From an uncultured Coriobacteriaceae bacterium (GTDB taxonomy: Bacteria > Actinomycetota > Coriobacteriia > Coriobacteriales > Coriobacteriaceae): a stretch of 64,000 bases of DNA. Positions within the stretch are counted from its first letter, which is position 1. Each line of letters opens with the position of its first letter. The position numbers and the translations under genes were made by a program. The stretch lies in the NCBI GenBank assembly GCA_944320725.1, contig CALUIM010000014.1, positions 48,349 through 112,348 on the forward strand, given 5' to 3'. The notes under the pieces were generated by a model. That model did no database searches. It saw only the letters and a list, made by a program, of their open reading frames with translations, and was not told the DNA's origin. Of this stretch, positions 9,213 to 17,550 are shown piece after piece.

Positions 9213-9234
9213 GCAACGATGCTATAATCGTTGC
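9213..9234 (+). promoter_or_regulatory. extended -10 promoter inside an inverted repeat
   Basis: TGCTATAAT (TATAAT at 9223-9228) is an extended -10 element. The 8-bp inverted repeat GCAACGAT / ATCGTTGC (9213-9220 and 9227-9234) overlaps it, so a bound repressor would block the promoter. No good -35 element is visible. Confidence 0.5.
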
Positions 9235-9538
9235 GTTCCCTCAGGCTGTGGTTGCGGGTGCTACACCCTAGTCCAAGACAGACGCGGTCGAAGGGACCCA
9301 CGTAAGCGTGCGCGTGCGCGCGTGCGCGATCATGGCGCGTCCTAGAGGTAAGCCGCACCGTCCGTATACATCTTTGGGGCAATTCCGCCCCGCGGGCGAG
9401 CGGGCTAGTCGTGATGCCGTTGCGGCGGCTGAGCAAACGCCCCGGTGCGCAGGTGTGGGGTCAAAGACCAGGTCAGCTGGGGGATCTATGGGAAAAGCAG
9501 GGCGCACGCCCTTGGATGAGGATCGAAGGTTCGGTGCT
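9235..9538 (+). other. long leader before the solute-binding protein
   Basis: About 300 bases between the extended -10 element and the chosen start. It contains several GC stems (for example GGGGC...GCCCC near 9376-9390) and alternating GTGCGCGTGCGCGCGTGCGC around 9307-9330. An open frame in phase with the downstream gene runs through it but has no matching signal sequence. It could be a structured 5' leader or a small RNA. I could not match it to a known family. Confidence 0.3.
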
Positions 9539-10465
9539 ATGGTGAAAACGCTGAGCAGGGTAGGCGCGCGGATCGTTGCGGGGGTGTGTGCCGCGGCGGC
9601 TGTCGTGAGTCTGAGCGCATGCTCGCTCATGACGCCCACGCTCGACGAGGCCCCTTCGCACGAGGTCGAGCAGACGGTAGACGACGCGCTGCTCGTGCAA
9701 CCCGGTGCCCTGACCGTTGCGGTCGATACGGCCGATGCGCCGCAGGCGATGGTGGGCACCGACGGCTCCATCGAGGGCTATGCGGTCGATGTGGCGGCAG
9801 ACGTTGCCGCGCGCATGGGGCTCAAGCTCAAGGTTGTTTCTGCTGTGTCACCCACCGAGGTGCTCTCCTCGGGTGAGGCGGATGTGTTTCTCGGCGCACT
9901 TGCAACCGACGAGAATGCCGAGGTCGTGGTGTTTGGCGATTACCTCGAGACCGCGATTGCCATCTTTGGCAAGCCTGCAGAGGGCGCCACGGTGACGGCG
10001 AGCGACATCGCGGCGGCAACGGTTGGCGTGCAGGATGGTTCGGCCTCGCAGGAGGCGCTCGCGCGTGCGAACATCGTGGGTACGCAGCAAACCTATAGCA
10101 ATGTGAACGAGTGCTTCGAGGCACTCGGTGCCGGCGAGGTTCAGTATGTTGCCTGCGATGCCGCCTCGGGCGCGTATCTCTCTCGCGCCTATCCGGGTAC
10201 CTCGTTTGTCGGCGCGATTGGTGCCACGAGCGCCTACGGGTTTGCCATGAATGCGCAGAGCACCGATCTTGCACAGGCGGTGAGCCAGGCGCTCGATGCA
10301 ATCACAACCGATGGCTCTCTCGACGCGGTGCACGCATCGTGGTACGGCTCGCTGCCGTTGTCGCTTTCTGGCAACACCGTCTCGGGTGTCACCATCTCCG
10401 ATGCGACCGAGACGGCGCAGGGAGACGGTGCCGAGGAGGGCGACGACCTCAACTCGCTGTCATAG
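9539..10465 (+). CDS. lipoprotein solute-binding protein (amino-acid type, SBP family 3)
   Basis: Extracytoplasmic binding protein of the amino-acid ABC family, 308 residues. The signal is a lipoprotein one: MVKTLSRVGARIV, hydrophobic core, lipobox LSAC with Cys28. The mature part follows the family 3 pattern: GALTVAVDT near the start, IEGYAVDVAADVAARMG, then GEADVFLGAL. I chose ATG 9539 because it gives a clean signal peptide. ATG 9488 has a stronger GGGGG site but adds an acidic stretch (TPLDEDRR) before the signal. No permease or ATPase is adjacent, so it is an orphan in this window. Confidence 0.8.
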   Translation: MVKTLSRVGARIVAGVCAAAAVVSLSACSLMTPTLDEAPSHEVEQTVDDALLVQPGALTVAVDTADAPQAMVGTDGSIEGYAVDVAADVAARMGLKLKVVSAVSPTEVLSSGEADVFLGALATDENAEVVVFGDYLETAIAIFGKPAEGATVTASDIAAATVGVQDGSASQEALARANIVGTQQTYSNVNECFEALGAGEVQYVACDAASGAYLSRAYPGTSFVGAIGATSAYGFAMNAQSTDLAQAVSQALDAITTDGSLDAVHASWYGSLPLSLSGNTVSGVTISDATETAQGDGAEEGDDLNSLS

Positions 10466-10677
10466 TGCATCTATCCTGCACCTGAACCCGCTTACGCGGG
10501 CTAACTGTCATACGCTATCGCCTTCAGCGGCGCACACCGGCGCTCAATTCGGCGTGCGTCGCTGTTGCGTACGTAGACGGCTGCCGCACAGACGCGCGCA
10601 TTGACTGAATGATGGGCGCGGACATATGGGTACAAACTTGATACACGTATTGTCCCCGGATAGAAAAGGAGCCAAGC
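10466..10677 (+). promoter_or_regulatory. hpf leader with a large stem-loop and candidate promoter
   Basis: A 15-bp imperfect stem (10525-10539 with 10550-10564; one A-C mismatch and one G-U pair) with a 10-nt loop dominates this 212-base gap. A small CCCGC/GCGGG hairpin lies at 10487-10500. TTGACT (10601-10606) and CATATG (10623-10628), 16 bases apart, form a plausible promoter downstream. AAAAGGAG precedes the hpf start. RNA structures are known upstream of raiA/hpf genes in Firmicutes and Actinobacteria, but I cannot confirm membership. Confidence 0.4.
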
Positions 10678-11262
10678 ATGGAGATCATCGTATCGGGACG
10701 CAAGACCACGGTAACCGATGCCCTGCGCGCTCATGTTGACGAGAAGATCGGCGAGGCCCTCAAAGTTTTTGACATCGAGCCCATGACCTGCGACGTCGTA
10801 CTTCGTTATGAGAAGAACCCTGCAAATCCCAAGCCGGCAATCGTTGAGGTTACGGTGCGCGCCCGCGGCGCGGTGATTCGCGTGGCAGAGCATGGCGAGG
10901 ACATGTACTCGGCCATCGATATGTCGGCCGACAAGGTGACCCGCCAGCTGCGCAAGTACAAGACCAAGGTGATCGACAATCGTCAGCAGGGCGCCTCTGC
11001 TGCCGAGGTTGCGCCTGTCGAGCGCGTTGATGATCTGGCCGACCTCCTCATCCCCGAGGAAGAAGACGATCAGCTCGTGCGCGAGAAGATCATTGAGATC
11101 ACGCCCATGACCGAAGAGCAGGCGCTCATCCAGACCGATCTGCTGGGGCACGACTTCTATGTCTTCGAGAATGCCACCACCGGCCTCATCAATGTGGTGT
11201 ATCACCGTAAGAATGGTGGATATGGCATCATCAAGCCGAAGATTGAGGCGCTTGACGAGTAA
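10678..11262 (+). CDS. hpf: ribosome hibernation promoting factor, long form
   Basis: Binds the 30S subunit and pairs 70S ribosomes into inactive 100S dimers in stationary phase. The 194 residues include the N-terminal RaiA/YfiA domain (MEIIVSGRKTTVTDALRAHV...) and, after an acidic linker, the C-terminal dimerisation domain (LLGHDFYVFENATTGLINVVY). That makes it the long-form HPF found in Gram-positives. A terminator follows it. Confidence 0.93.
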   Translation: MEIIVSGRKTTVTDALRAHVDEKIGEALKVFDIEPMTCDVVLRYEKNPANPKPAIVEVTVRARGAVIRVAEHGEDMYSAIDMSADKVTRQLRKYKTKVIDNRQQGASAAEVAPVERVDDLADLLIPEEEDDQLVREKIIEITPMTEEQALIQTDLLGHDFYVFENATTGLINVVYHRKNGGYGIIKPKIEALDE

Positions 11263-11289
11263 AATAACGCAGAAAGCATGCGTACAGGC

Positions 11290-11324
11290 GGCGGCCATCC
11301 ATGCGGGTGGCCGCCTTGTTGTTG
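11290..11324 (+). terminator. hpf terminator
   Basis: An 11-bp stem with one G-U pair (11290-11300 with 11305-11315) and a 4-nt loop, followed by TTGTTGTTG. It lies 28 bases after the hpf stop and just before the degV ribosome site. Confidence 0.75.
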
Positions 11325-11338
11325 AAAGGTGACATCGA

Positions 11339-12289
11339 ATGGCTGAGCACTCTGCCTCCGGTCACGCAAACCGTTACCGCATCGTGGTGGATACCTGCGC
11401 CGATCTCACGCCCGAGATCGCCGCGACTCTCGATGTGGATATCCTCGGGTTCCCGTATATCGTCGATGGCGTCGAGAAGACCGACGACATCTGGACCTCG
11501 ATTACGCCCAAGGAGTTCTACGATCAGATCCGCTCCGGTGTGAAGATGTCCACGTCGGCCATCTCGCTCGGCCGTTATCTGGAGTTCTTCACACAGTGCG
11601 CCGAGGAGGGCACGCCTACGGTGTATCTGTGCTTCACGAGTGCGCTCTCGTCGAGCTATGAGTTTGCGTGCCAGGCCGCCGAGCAGGTGCGCACCCAGTA
11701 TCCCGCGTTCGAGCTCTACGTGGTAGACAACGCGCTGCCTTGTGCCTGCGGCGAGCTGCTGGCGCTCGAGGCGGTACGCCAGCGCGCCAACGGACTTTCC
11801 GCCGCTGAGCTCGCGGCATGGGCAGACGAGGCGAAGACGTACGTGCACGGGTACTTTACCCTGGACAGCCTCGACTCGCTTGCTGCCGGCGGGCGCATCC
11901 CGCCTGCGGCGGCGCAGCTCTCCGCCAAGCTCGATGTGAAGGCATCGCTTTCGTTTGATCTGGCAGGCTCGCTCTCGCTCACGGGCGTGAGCCGCGGCCG
12001 CAAGAAGGCGCTCAAGGGCCTCGTCAAGTCGTTCCAAGAAAACTATGTGCTCGACACGTCGATGCCGCTCACCATCGTGACCGCCGATGCCGAGAAGGAC
12101 GGCGACTGGGTGGAGGCTGCGGTGCGCAAGGAGCCGGGGTGCGCCGATCTCACCATCATCCGCGGTTCGGTGGGACCCACCATCGGTGCCCACGTGGGTC
12201 CGGGTATGGTCGCCCTCATTTTCTGGGGCAAGAACCGTGCCGAGAAGATTTCGCTTTCAGACCGTATCGCCCGCCGCGTTCGCAGCTAA
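11339..12289 (+). CDS. DegV family fatty-acid-binding protein
   Basis: DegV proteins bind a fatty acid; in Firmicutes (FakB) they present it to the kinase FakA for phosphorylation and use in phospholipids. The 316 residues show the family start (IVVDTCADLTPE), the motif KMSTSAISLGRYLEFF (usually TSQP/TSxxS) and the C-terminal IGAHVGPGMVALIF, where the conserved GPG contacts the head group. No fakA lies nearby. A short N-terminal extension (MAEHSASGHANRYR) precedes the core. Confidence 0.9.
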   Translation: MAEHSASGHANRYRIVVDTCADLTPEIAATLDVDILGFPYIVDGVEKTDDIWTSITPKEFYDQIRSGVKMSTSAISLGRYLEFFTQCAEEGTPTVYLCFTSALSSSYEFACQAAEQVRTQYPAFELYVVDNALPCACGELLALEAVRQRANGLSAAELAAWADEAKTYVHGYFTLDSLDSLAAGGRIPPAAAQLSAKLDVKASLSFDLAGSLSLTGVSRGRKKALKGLVKSFQENYVLDTSMPLTIVTADAEKDGDWVEAAVRKEPGCADLTIIRGSVGPTIGAHVGPGMVALIFWGKNRAEKISLSDRIARRVRS

Positions 12290-12313
12290 CAGGGCCTAAC
12301 GAAGGAGAAGCAT

Positions 12314-13360
12314 ATGCAGAAGGTAGCGTTTATCGGAACCGGCATCATGGGCGCGCCCATCGCGGGGCACATCCTCGATGCGGGGTATCCGCTCACCGTG
12401 TTCAACCGCACACCCGAGAAGGCGCAGGGCCTCATTGAGCGCGGCGCGGTGTGGGCCGAGACCGCCGCGGACGCCGCGCGCGACGCCGACGTTGTGTTCA
12501 CGATGGTGGGGTATCCCGAGGATGTCGAGGAGCTCTACCTGGCCGGTGCCGGCCTCATTGCCGCCTCGAAGCCCGGTGCCTACCTCATCGATCTCACGAC
12601 GAGCGCGCCGTCGCTTGCGCGCGATATCGCCGAGGCATCGGCGGTTGAGGGCCGTGTCGCTTTCGACTGCCCGGTGACGGGCGGCGAGACAGGTGCCATC
12701 GCGGGGACGCTCACCGCGATCGTTGGCGCCACCGAGCAAACGATCGAGCCGGTCCGCGCGATTCTCGAGACGTTCACCTCGAAGATCTTCTGCTTCGGCC
12801 GCGCCGGGCAGGGACAGGCTGCCAAGCTTGCCAACCAGGTTGCGCTTGCCTCGTCGATGGTGGGCATGGCCGACGCGCTCTCGTTTGCCCAGCAGGAGGG
12901 GCTCGATCTGGCGCAGACGCGCGAGATGATCCTCGGCGGCACGGGCGCCTCGGGCGTGCTCGAGCAGTTGGCGCCTAAGGCGCTCGACGGCGACTGGAAG
13001 CCCGGCTTCATGGTCAAGCACTTCCTGAAGGACCTGGGCCTTGCGCTGGCAGATGCCGAGGAGCGCGAGATCGCGCTGCCGGGCGCCGATACCGCGTTTG
13101 CCCTCTACGACATGCTCGATGCCATCGGCGGTGCCGAGTTGGGCACGCAGGCCATTACGTTGCTCTACCAGGAGGAAGCCGAGGCGGTTGCCGCGGGTCT
13201 CGACTGGTCGCTCTACACCAATGCCCATGAGCACGACGATGCATGCGGCTGCGGTCACGACCATGGCGACCACGATCACGAGTGCACCTGCGGTCATCAT
13301 CATGGCGATGGCGACCACGAGTGCACCTGCGGCGAGGGCCATCACCACCACGGGGAGTAG
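12314..13360 (+). CDS. NAD(P)-dependent beta-hydroxyacid dehydrogenase with His/Cys tail
   Basis: Member of the 3-hydroxyisobutyrate / tartronate-semialdehyde (2-hydroxy-3-oxopropionate) reductase family. The Rossmann motif FIGTGIMGAPIAGHIL is at residues 6-21, the substrate loop reads DCPVTGGETGA, and the catalytic Lys is in GQGQAAKLANQ. The core is about 300 residues. A further 45-residue tail is almost entirely His, Asp, Glu, Gly and Cys, with two ECTCG units and a terminal HHHH. Such tails bind metal ions (Ni, Zn, Cu) in other proteins, but are unusual on this enzyme. The exact substrate cannot be told. AAGGAG precedes the start. Confidence 0.85.
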   Translation: MQKVAFIGTGIMGAPIAGHILDAGYPLTVFNRTPEKAQGLIERGAVWAETAADAARDADVVFTMVGYPEDVEELYLAGAGLIAASKPGAYLIDLTTSAPSLARDIAEASAVEGRVAFDCPVTGGETGAIAGTLTAIVGATEQTIEPVRAILETFTSKIFCFGRAGQGQAAKLANQVALASSMVGMADALSFAQQEGLDLAQTREMILGGTGASGVLEQLAPKALDGDWKPGFMVKHFLKDLGLALADAEEREIALPGADTAFALYDMLDAIGGAELGTQAITLLYQEEAEAVAAGLDWSLYTNAHEHDDACGCGHDHGDHDHECTCGHHHGDGDHECTCGEGHHHHGE

Positions 13361-13366
13361 CGCCGC

Positions 13367-13825
13367 ATGACCGATCCGGCATTCATCATCTGTTTCGCCC
13401 TGCTGTTCGTCTTTAGCATCTATATTGGGTTTGCCATCGGCAACCGCGCGGGCGAGCACGCGCTCACCAACCGTGCGTACTGGCTCTATAACGCTGCAGC
13501 GATTGCAATCTGCGTACTCGTCACGGCGTTTGTGCCCCTGCCGGCGATGCTCTACGCAACGCCGTTGGGGTTGCTGGCAGGCGCGCTCATGGGGCTCAAG
13601 ATGGGCTTTGGCGAGTCGATCGGCCCGTGGAAGATGGTCGATCGGTTCTTCAATCGCAATCGTGGGCATCAGCGCACAACCGAGACGGGGAGCGGTCGTG
13701 CGCGCCGCGAGCGCCGGCGCACCGGCGAGCGCGAGCCCGATCTTATTTCGGTCGAATCTCGTAACACTACATCGCGTGCGGGGCAGCAGGACGCTTCCGC
13801 AGCAAACAAGCGCAAGAAGAGGTAG
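13367..13825 (+). CDS. small membrane protein with basic tail (hypothetical)
   Basis: Protein of 152 residues. Hydrophobic segments (about 6-26, 41-59 and 62-78) are followed by a soluble Arg/Lys-rich tail ending NKRKKR. It starts 7 bases after the dehydrogenase stop, with GGGGAG as ribosome site, and 9 bases before the next gene, so the three genes likely share a transcript. I recognise no family. Confidence 0.65.
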   Translation: MTDPAFIICFALLFVFSIYIGFAIGNRAGEHALTNRAYWLYNAAAIAICVLVTAFVPLPAMLYATPLGLLAGALMGLKMGFGESIGPWKMVDRFFNRNRGHQRTTETGSGRARRERRRTGEREPDLISVESRNTTSRAGQQDASAANKRKKR

Positions 13826-13833
13826 GTACGTTT

Positions 13834-14529
13834 ATGGCAGAACAGAAGGAACGCGAGCTCACACAGGAGGAAGCCGAGCAGCTGGGCAAGATCGAGCACG
13901 ACGCCGATGCCCTGGCCGCCCTCATCGAGGATCTGGGCAGCTCGAGCAGGCGCAAACGTCAGCTTGCAGCACGCGTCGTGGCGCTCGTGGCAGAGCGCGA
14001 TGCGGAGCTGCTTGCGCCCTATATCTCCGAGCTCATCGATGCCCTCTATCGGCCCGAGGCGCAGACGCGCTGGGAGGTGCTCGACGCGCTCGTGATCATG
14101 GTTCCCAACCATGCGAAGGAGATCGGCGCGGCATTCGAGGGTGCCGAGGCGGCGCTGTTCGACGAGCTCTCCTCGACGCTTCGTCTCTCGGCGTTCACCC
14201 TGCTTACCACCTGGGGTGCTACGGAGCGCGGCCGCTCCAAGAAGGTGTGGCCCGTGATCGATGAGGCTATCCAGTGCTATCACGGCGACCTTGAGTATCG
14301 CGATATGCTCGCCTGCTTGCACGCATTTGCCACGGGCAAGATCTCGGGCGATGTAGCCGCCGAGCTTGCCGGTCGCTTGCAGTTCGATGCGCAAAACGGC
14401 AAGGGTGCCTACCTCAAGGCGCGCTCGGCCGAGATTTACGACATGCTCGTCAAGCGATTCAAACTCGAGGCGCCCAAGCGCCGTGTGCGCGCCGCGGCGA
14501 CCAGCGACGACGTGGACGACGAGGAGTAA
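13834..14529 (+). CDS. HEAT-repeat-like protein (hypothetical)
   Basis: Soluble all-helical protein of 231 residues. Paired helices such as RQLAARVVALVAERDAELLA, followed by RWEVLDALVIMVPNH, resemble HEAT/armadillo repeats, which act as protein-binding scaffolds. The N-terminus is acidic and the C-terminus ends TSDDVDDEE. It begins 9 bases after the preceding membrane protein and ends 3 bases before isocitrate dehydrogenase, indicating one operon. Similar small HEAT-like genes are common in Coriobacteriia, but I cannot name a role. Confidence 0.65.
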   Translation: MAEQKERELTQEEAEQLGKIEHDADALAALIEDLGSSSRRKRQLAARVVALVAERDAELLAPYISELIDALYRPEAQTRWEVLDALVIMVPNHAKEIGAAFEGAEAALFDELSSTLRLSAFTLLTTWGATERGRSKKVWPVIDEAIQCYHGDLEYRDMLACLHAFATGKISGDVAAELAGRLQFDAQNGKGAYLKARSAEIYDMLVKRFKLEAPKRRVRAAATSDDVDDEE

Positions 14530-14532
14530 CCC

Positions 14533-15624
14533 ATGGCGCATGACGTGGTGCTCATTCCCGGTGACGGCATAGGCCCCGAGATCTGCGACGCCATGTGCCG
14601 CGTGGTGGACGCTGCCGGCGCGGATATTGCTTGGCATGAGGTCGAGGCGGGCGCCGGTGCCATCGAGCACTATGGTACGCCGCTGCCGCCGCAGGTGATT
14701 GATGCGGTGCGCGAGGTGGGCGTTGCCATCAAGGGTCCGGTGACCACGCCGGTGGGCACGGGGTTCCGCAGCATCAACGTGGCGCTGCGCCAGGAGTTTG
14801 ATCTCTATGCTTGCGTGCGTCCCTGCCATTCGCTTCCCGGCGACGGGTCGCGCTATCGGGATATCGACCTCGTGGTGATTCGCGAGAACACCGAGGATCT
14901 CTATGCGGGTATCGAGTTCGAGCCCGATGATCCGGCGGTCGAGCGTCTCGGCGAGCTTATCGAGGCGTCGGGACAGCGGCGCATGAAGGCGGGTTCCGCC
15001 ATCTCCATCAAGCCTATCTCGCCGGAGGGCTCGCGGCGCATCGTGCGCTATGCTTTCGAGTATGCGCGGAGCCACGGCCGCCGCAAGGTGACCGCGGTGC
15101 ATAAGGCGAACATCATGAAGGCCACGGACGGGCTGTTCTTGCGCATTGCGCGCGAGGTTGCGGCAGACTACCCCGACATCGCATTTGAAGACAAGATCGT
15201 TGACGCTGCCTGCATGGGGCTCGTTCAGCATCCCGAGGACTTCGATGTCCTCGTACTGCCTAATCTGTACGGCGATATCGTCTCCGATTTGTGTGCGGGG
15301 CTTGTAGGCGGGCTCGGCATGGCGCCGGGTGCCAATATGGGCGAGGGGTGCGCCGTCTTCGAGGCAACGCATGGCTCGGCGCCTGATATCGCGGGTAAGG
15401 ATATCGCCAACCCCACCGCCGAGATTCTTTCTGCCGCGATGCTGCTCGACTATCTGGGCGAGACAGATGCCGCGCAACGCGTGCGCAGCGCGGTTGCCGC
15501 AACACTTGCTGCCGGCGAGCAGGTAACTGCCGATGTGCGCCGTGCGCTCACGGGGTCTACCGAGGGCGCAGTAGGCACGCGCGCGTTTGCCGACGCCGTG
15601 ATCGCCCATATCGCGCGGGCATAA
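14533..15624 (+). CDS. icd: isocitrate/isopropylmalate dehydrogenase family, probable NAD-isocitrate dehydrogenase
   Basis: Oxidative decarboxylase of 363 residues. The start LIPGDGIGPEI, the substrate motif GFRSINVALRQ (Ser/Asn as in isocitrate dehydrogenases rather than the Leu-rich leuB motif), KANIMKATDGLF and NLYGDIVSDLCAGLVGGLGM are all present. The short length fits the NAD-linked, IDH3-like type. It would make 2-oxoglutarate for glutamate synthesis, consistent with glnA elsewhere in the window. Isopropylmalate or homoisocitrate dehydrogenase remain less likely alternatives. Confidence 0.85.
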   Translation: MAHDVVLIPGDGIGPEICDAMCRVVDAAGADIAWHEVEAGAGAIEHYGTPLPPQVIDAVREVGVAIKGPVTTPVGTGFRSINVALRQEFDLYACVRPCHSLPGDGSRYRDIDLVVIRENTEDLYAGIEFEPDDPAVERLGELIEASGQRRMKAGSAISIKPISPEGSRRIVRYAFEYARSHGRRKVTAVHKANIMKATDGLFLRIAREVAADYPDIAFEDKIVDAACMGLVQHPEDFDVLVLPNLYGDIVSDLCAGLVGGLGMAPGANMGEGCAVFEATHGSAPDIAGKDIANPTAEILSAAMLLDYLGETDAAQRVRSAVAATLAAGEQVTADVRRALTGSTEGAVGTRAFADAVIAHIARA

Positions 15625-15672
15625 CGCGCGTGGTGGTTCTGTCGCGGTTCGCTTAATAAAGACGTAAGAGGT

Positions 15673-15700
15673 CGCCGTCTCGCGCGCACGCGGGGCGGCG
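15673..15700 (+). terminator. GC-rich stem-loop after icd
   Basis: A 12-bp stem with two G-U pairs (15673-15684 with 15689-15700) and a tetraloop. No T-run follows, so it may be a weak or Rho-dependent end, or part of the next gene's leader. Confidence 0.4.
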
Positions 15701-15732
15701 GCGTGCATGATAGGGTCGAGGAGGTACGATTC

Positions 15733-16779
15733 ATGGGGTTCATCCAGAAGAAAGATACCGAGGAGCATGACGTCATCGAGGGTATCGAGGTAATCGAGCG
15801 CTCGGATACGCCCGACGATATGCCCGTAAGCGAGGTCGACGTGGTGGAGCGCGATAAAGATGCCGAAACCGAGGCGCCCGAGGATGCTGAGGACGACGAG
15901 GTGAGCAACGAGGTGCCGGATACGGCAGACGAGGCGCCCTCCGGCAAGCGGCCACCGTTTATCCCCATTGCGATTGCCTGCGCCGTCATCGCGGTGATCA
16001 TTGCCGGCATCGTAGGGTATATGGTCGGCTCGGGTGGATTTACCCAGCGCGGTATCTCGGCTGCAACGCTCACTGAGAACCAGCTGGATAACGTGGTGGC
16101 AACCTATACCCTCAACGGTGCGAAGCATGACATCGCGGCGCGCGAGGCCATCGAGAGCCAGTACAAGCTCGAGGCGGTCCAGCTTGACGACGGCACGTAC
16201 GCGACGCCTGCGGCCGATACGATTCTCACCTACGTGCGCAACAAGGTGCTGTGTGCCGATGCCGAGGCGCGGGGCATCGAGCTTTCGGACGACGAGCTTG
16301 CCGAGTTCGCCGAGTCGACGCTGGGGAGCTCCGATTTTGCCTCGATTGCGGAGAGCTACAACGTTTCCGAGGACCAAGCGCGCGAGATTGTGCGCGAAAA
16401 CGCGCTCATCAACAAGCTGTATGCGCAGATTGCGCCGGCGGCATCCGGTGTCGAGGAACCCGAGAAACCCGCTGAGCCCGCCGACGGTGATACGAGTGCG
16501 GCGTCGGCTGACTATGCGGCTTACATCATCAATTTGCTGGGTGACGAGTGGGATGCGGATGCCAGTACCTGGGCGCGCACCGATGGCTCGTACTATGCGG
16601 CGCTGGGCGAGGAGAGCTTCACGCAAGACAGCGCCACCTACGAGCAGGCGATGATGGCCTACTACGTTGCCTACCAGGATTACTACGCGCAGGTTGAGGA
16701 TTCGCAGAGCGCCTGGAGCACGTACGTGAACGATCTCTATGCCGACGTCACGCTCGATTTGTACGGCATCAACCAGTAG
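15733..16779 (+). CDS. membrane-anchored SurA-like chaperone domain protein
   Basis: Protein of 348 residues. An acidic cytoplasmic N-terminus (about 75 residues) leads to one membrane anchor (FIPIAIACAVIAVIIAGIVG), then an outer helical domain like the N-terminal part of SurA/PrsA folding factors (NKVLCADAEARGIELSDDELAEF, then a KLYAQI helix). No parvulin PPIase domain is evident, so it may be a chaperone only. ATG 15733 was chosen because GAGGAGG precedes it; an in-frame GTG at 15703 has no site. A strong two-way terminator follows. Confidence 0.75.
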   Translation: MGFIQKKDTEEHDVIEGIEVIERSDTPDDMPVSEVDVVERDKDAETEAPEDAEDDEVSNEVPDTADEAPSGKRPPFIPIAIACAVIAVIIAGIVGYMVGSGGFTQRGISAATLTENQLDNVVATYTLNGAKHDIAAREAIESQYKLEAVQLDDGTYATPAADTILTYVRNKVLCADAEARGIELSDDELAEFAESTLGSSDFASIAESYNVSEDQAREIVRENALINKLYAQIAPAASGVEEPEKPAEPADGDTSAASADYAAYIINLLGDEWDADASTWARTDGSYYAALGEESFTQDSATYEQAMMAYYVAYQDYYAQVEDSQSAWSTYVNDLYADVTLDLYGINQ

Positions 16780-16809
16780 CGCTGCTCCAACAGATCGAAT
16801 CGTATGAGA

Positions 16810-16839
16810 AAAGCCGGGGAAGCGAGCTTCCCCGGCTTT
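16810..16839. terminator. two-way terminator between the SurA-like gene and tRNA-Thr
   Basis: A perfect 14-bp stem (AAAGCCGGGGAAGC / GCTTCCCCGGCTTT) around a tiny loop, with A-rich and T-rich flanks on opposite sides. It can end transcription from both the plus-strand gene and the minus-strand tRNA. Confidence 0.8.
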
Positions 16840-16848
16840 ATGCGTCAC

Positions 16849-16924
16849 TGGAGCCAGCAATCGGACTCGAACCGATGACCCCCGCTTTACGAGAGCGGTG
16901 CTCTACCAACTGAGCTATGCTGGC
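16849..16924 (-). tRNA. tRNA-Thr (anticodon CGU)
   Basis: Reading the minus strand gives a full 76-nt cloverleaf. The 7-bp acceptor GCCAGCA/TGCTGGC, the D arm GCTC...GAGC, anticodon stem CCGCT/AGCGG with loop CTCGTAA, and T arm ATCGG-TTCGAGT-CCGAT are all intact. The discriminator is T and CCA is encoded. Anticodon CGU reads ACG. No integrase or attachment repeat is seen next to it. Confidence 0.95.
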
Positions 16925-17442
16925 GCTCCTGGTGGAGGCGGGCTGTGATGGATGCATCGCAACCTGCCAACGGACGATAATATTACGTTGAATAAAGCGT
17001 AAGCGCAAGACTCGCCAATGAAAAAATGCAACGAACGCGATGTGCGCGGTTTGGCGCGCATAATCTGCGAGCCGATACCACCTCGGTTGCGCACATGGCA
17101 TAATGGCCGCCCGTTGTACGTGGGATTATGCCGTTCGCCGCAGATAAACTACCGTTCGCCGAAATGATAAAACTGAACAGGACCCCCTTCTCAACTGGTT
17201 TGAAAAATGTGATACAAGTAACGAATTTTTCATAACTTGAGAGATTACTGCAGGTCACGCGAACGCGCTTGAAACAAAACGGAAACGTCTGAACATGCGT
17301 ATATTTGACATGCTGTCAGGCAGCTGATATCGGATGAGTAACGCGATGAGCAGGGGAAATAAAGACAAGCGGTAGCTTTTGCCCTGCCAACGGTCCATAT
17401 ATTTGGCTTTGAGTAAAGTGAAATCAGCGCCGCAAGACCGCG

Positions 17443-17451
17443 TGCTATGAT
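17443..17451 (+). promoter_or_regulatory. extended -10 promoter of the PTS operon
   Basis: TGCTATGAT matches TGnTATAAT with one difference and sits 100 bases before the EIIA start. The -35 region is poor, as expected for an extended -10 promoter. Confidence 0.5.
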
Positions 17452-17468
17452 GTGAACAACTCGTTACG

Positions 17469-17480
17469 TGGTTACTACCA
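17469..17480 (+). promoter_or_regulatory. candidate GntR/DasR-type operator
   Basis: TGGTTACTACCA has the TGGT-N4-ACCA layout of the dre sites bound by DasR/NagR-type GntR repressors. It starts about 18 bases after the -10 element, where a bound repressor would block transcription. The partner would be the GntR/UTRA gene at 20943. Single-site evidence only. Confidence 0.45.
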
Positions 17481-17550
17481 GTTGGCGCGGGGAGCGCATT
17501 CGCCAAGGCATCGAATCGCCCGCCCGTTCCAGAGGAAGGGGACTAAAGAG

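Larger units (their letters stand above)
16925..17550. other. AT-richer intergenic region upstream of the PTS operon
   Basis: No convincing gene in 626 bases. It is clearly less GC-rich than its surroundings. An 8-bp inverted repeat TGAAAAAT / ATTTTTCA with a 16-nt spacer lies at 17201-17232. TTGACA and TATCGG 17 bases apart (about 17307-17335) are one possible promoter; a stronger extended -10 element lies at 17443. The size suggests catabolite or substrate control of the downstream sugar operon. Confidence 0.5.

Noticed and set aside
13669..16860. Open minus-strand frame of more than 1000 codons opposite icd and the SurA-like gene
   Set aside because: It lies opposite four well-supported plus-strand genes and has Arg/His/Leu-biased composition without any domain. 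High GC makes such shadows common.
16849..17550. Integrated element at the tRNA-Thr gene
   Set aside because: The tRNA is intact, no integrase is near and no repeat of its 3' end was noticed. The AT-rich gap upstream of the PTS operon looks regulatory.
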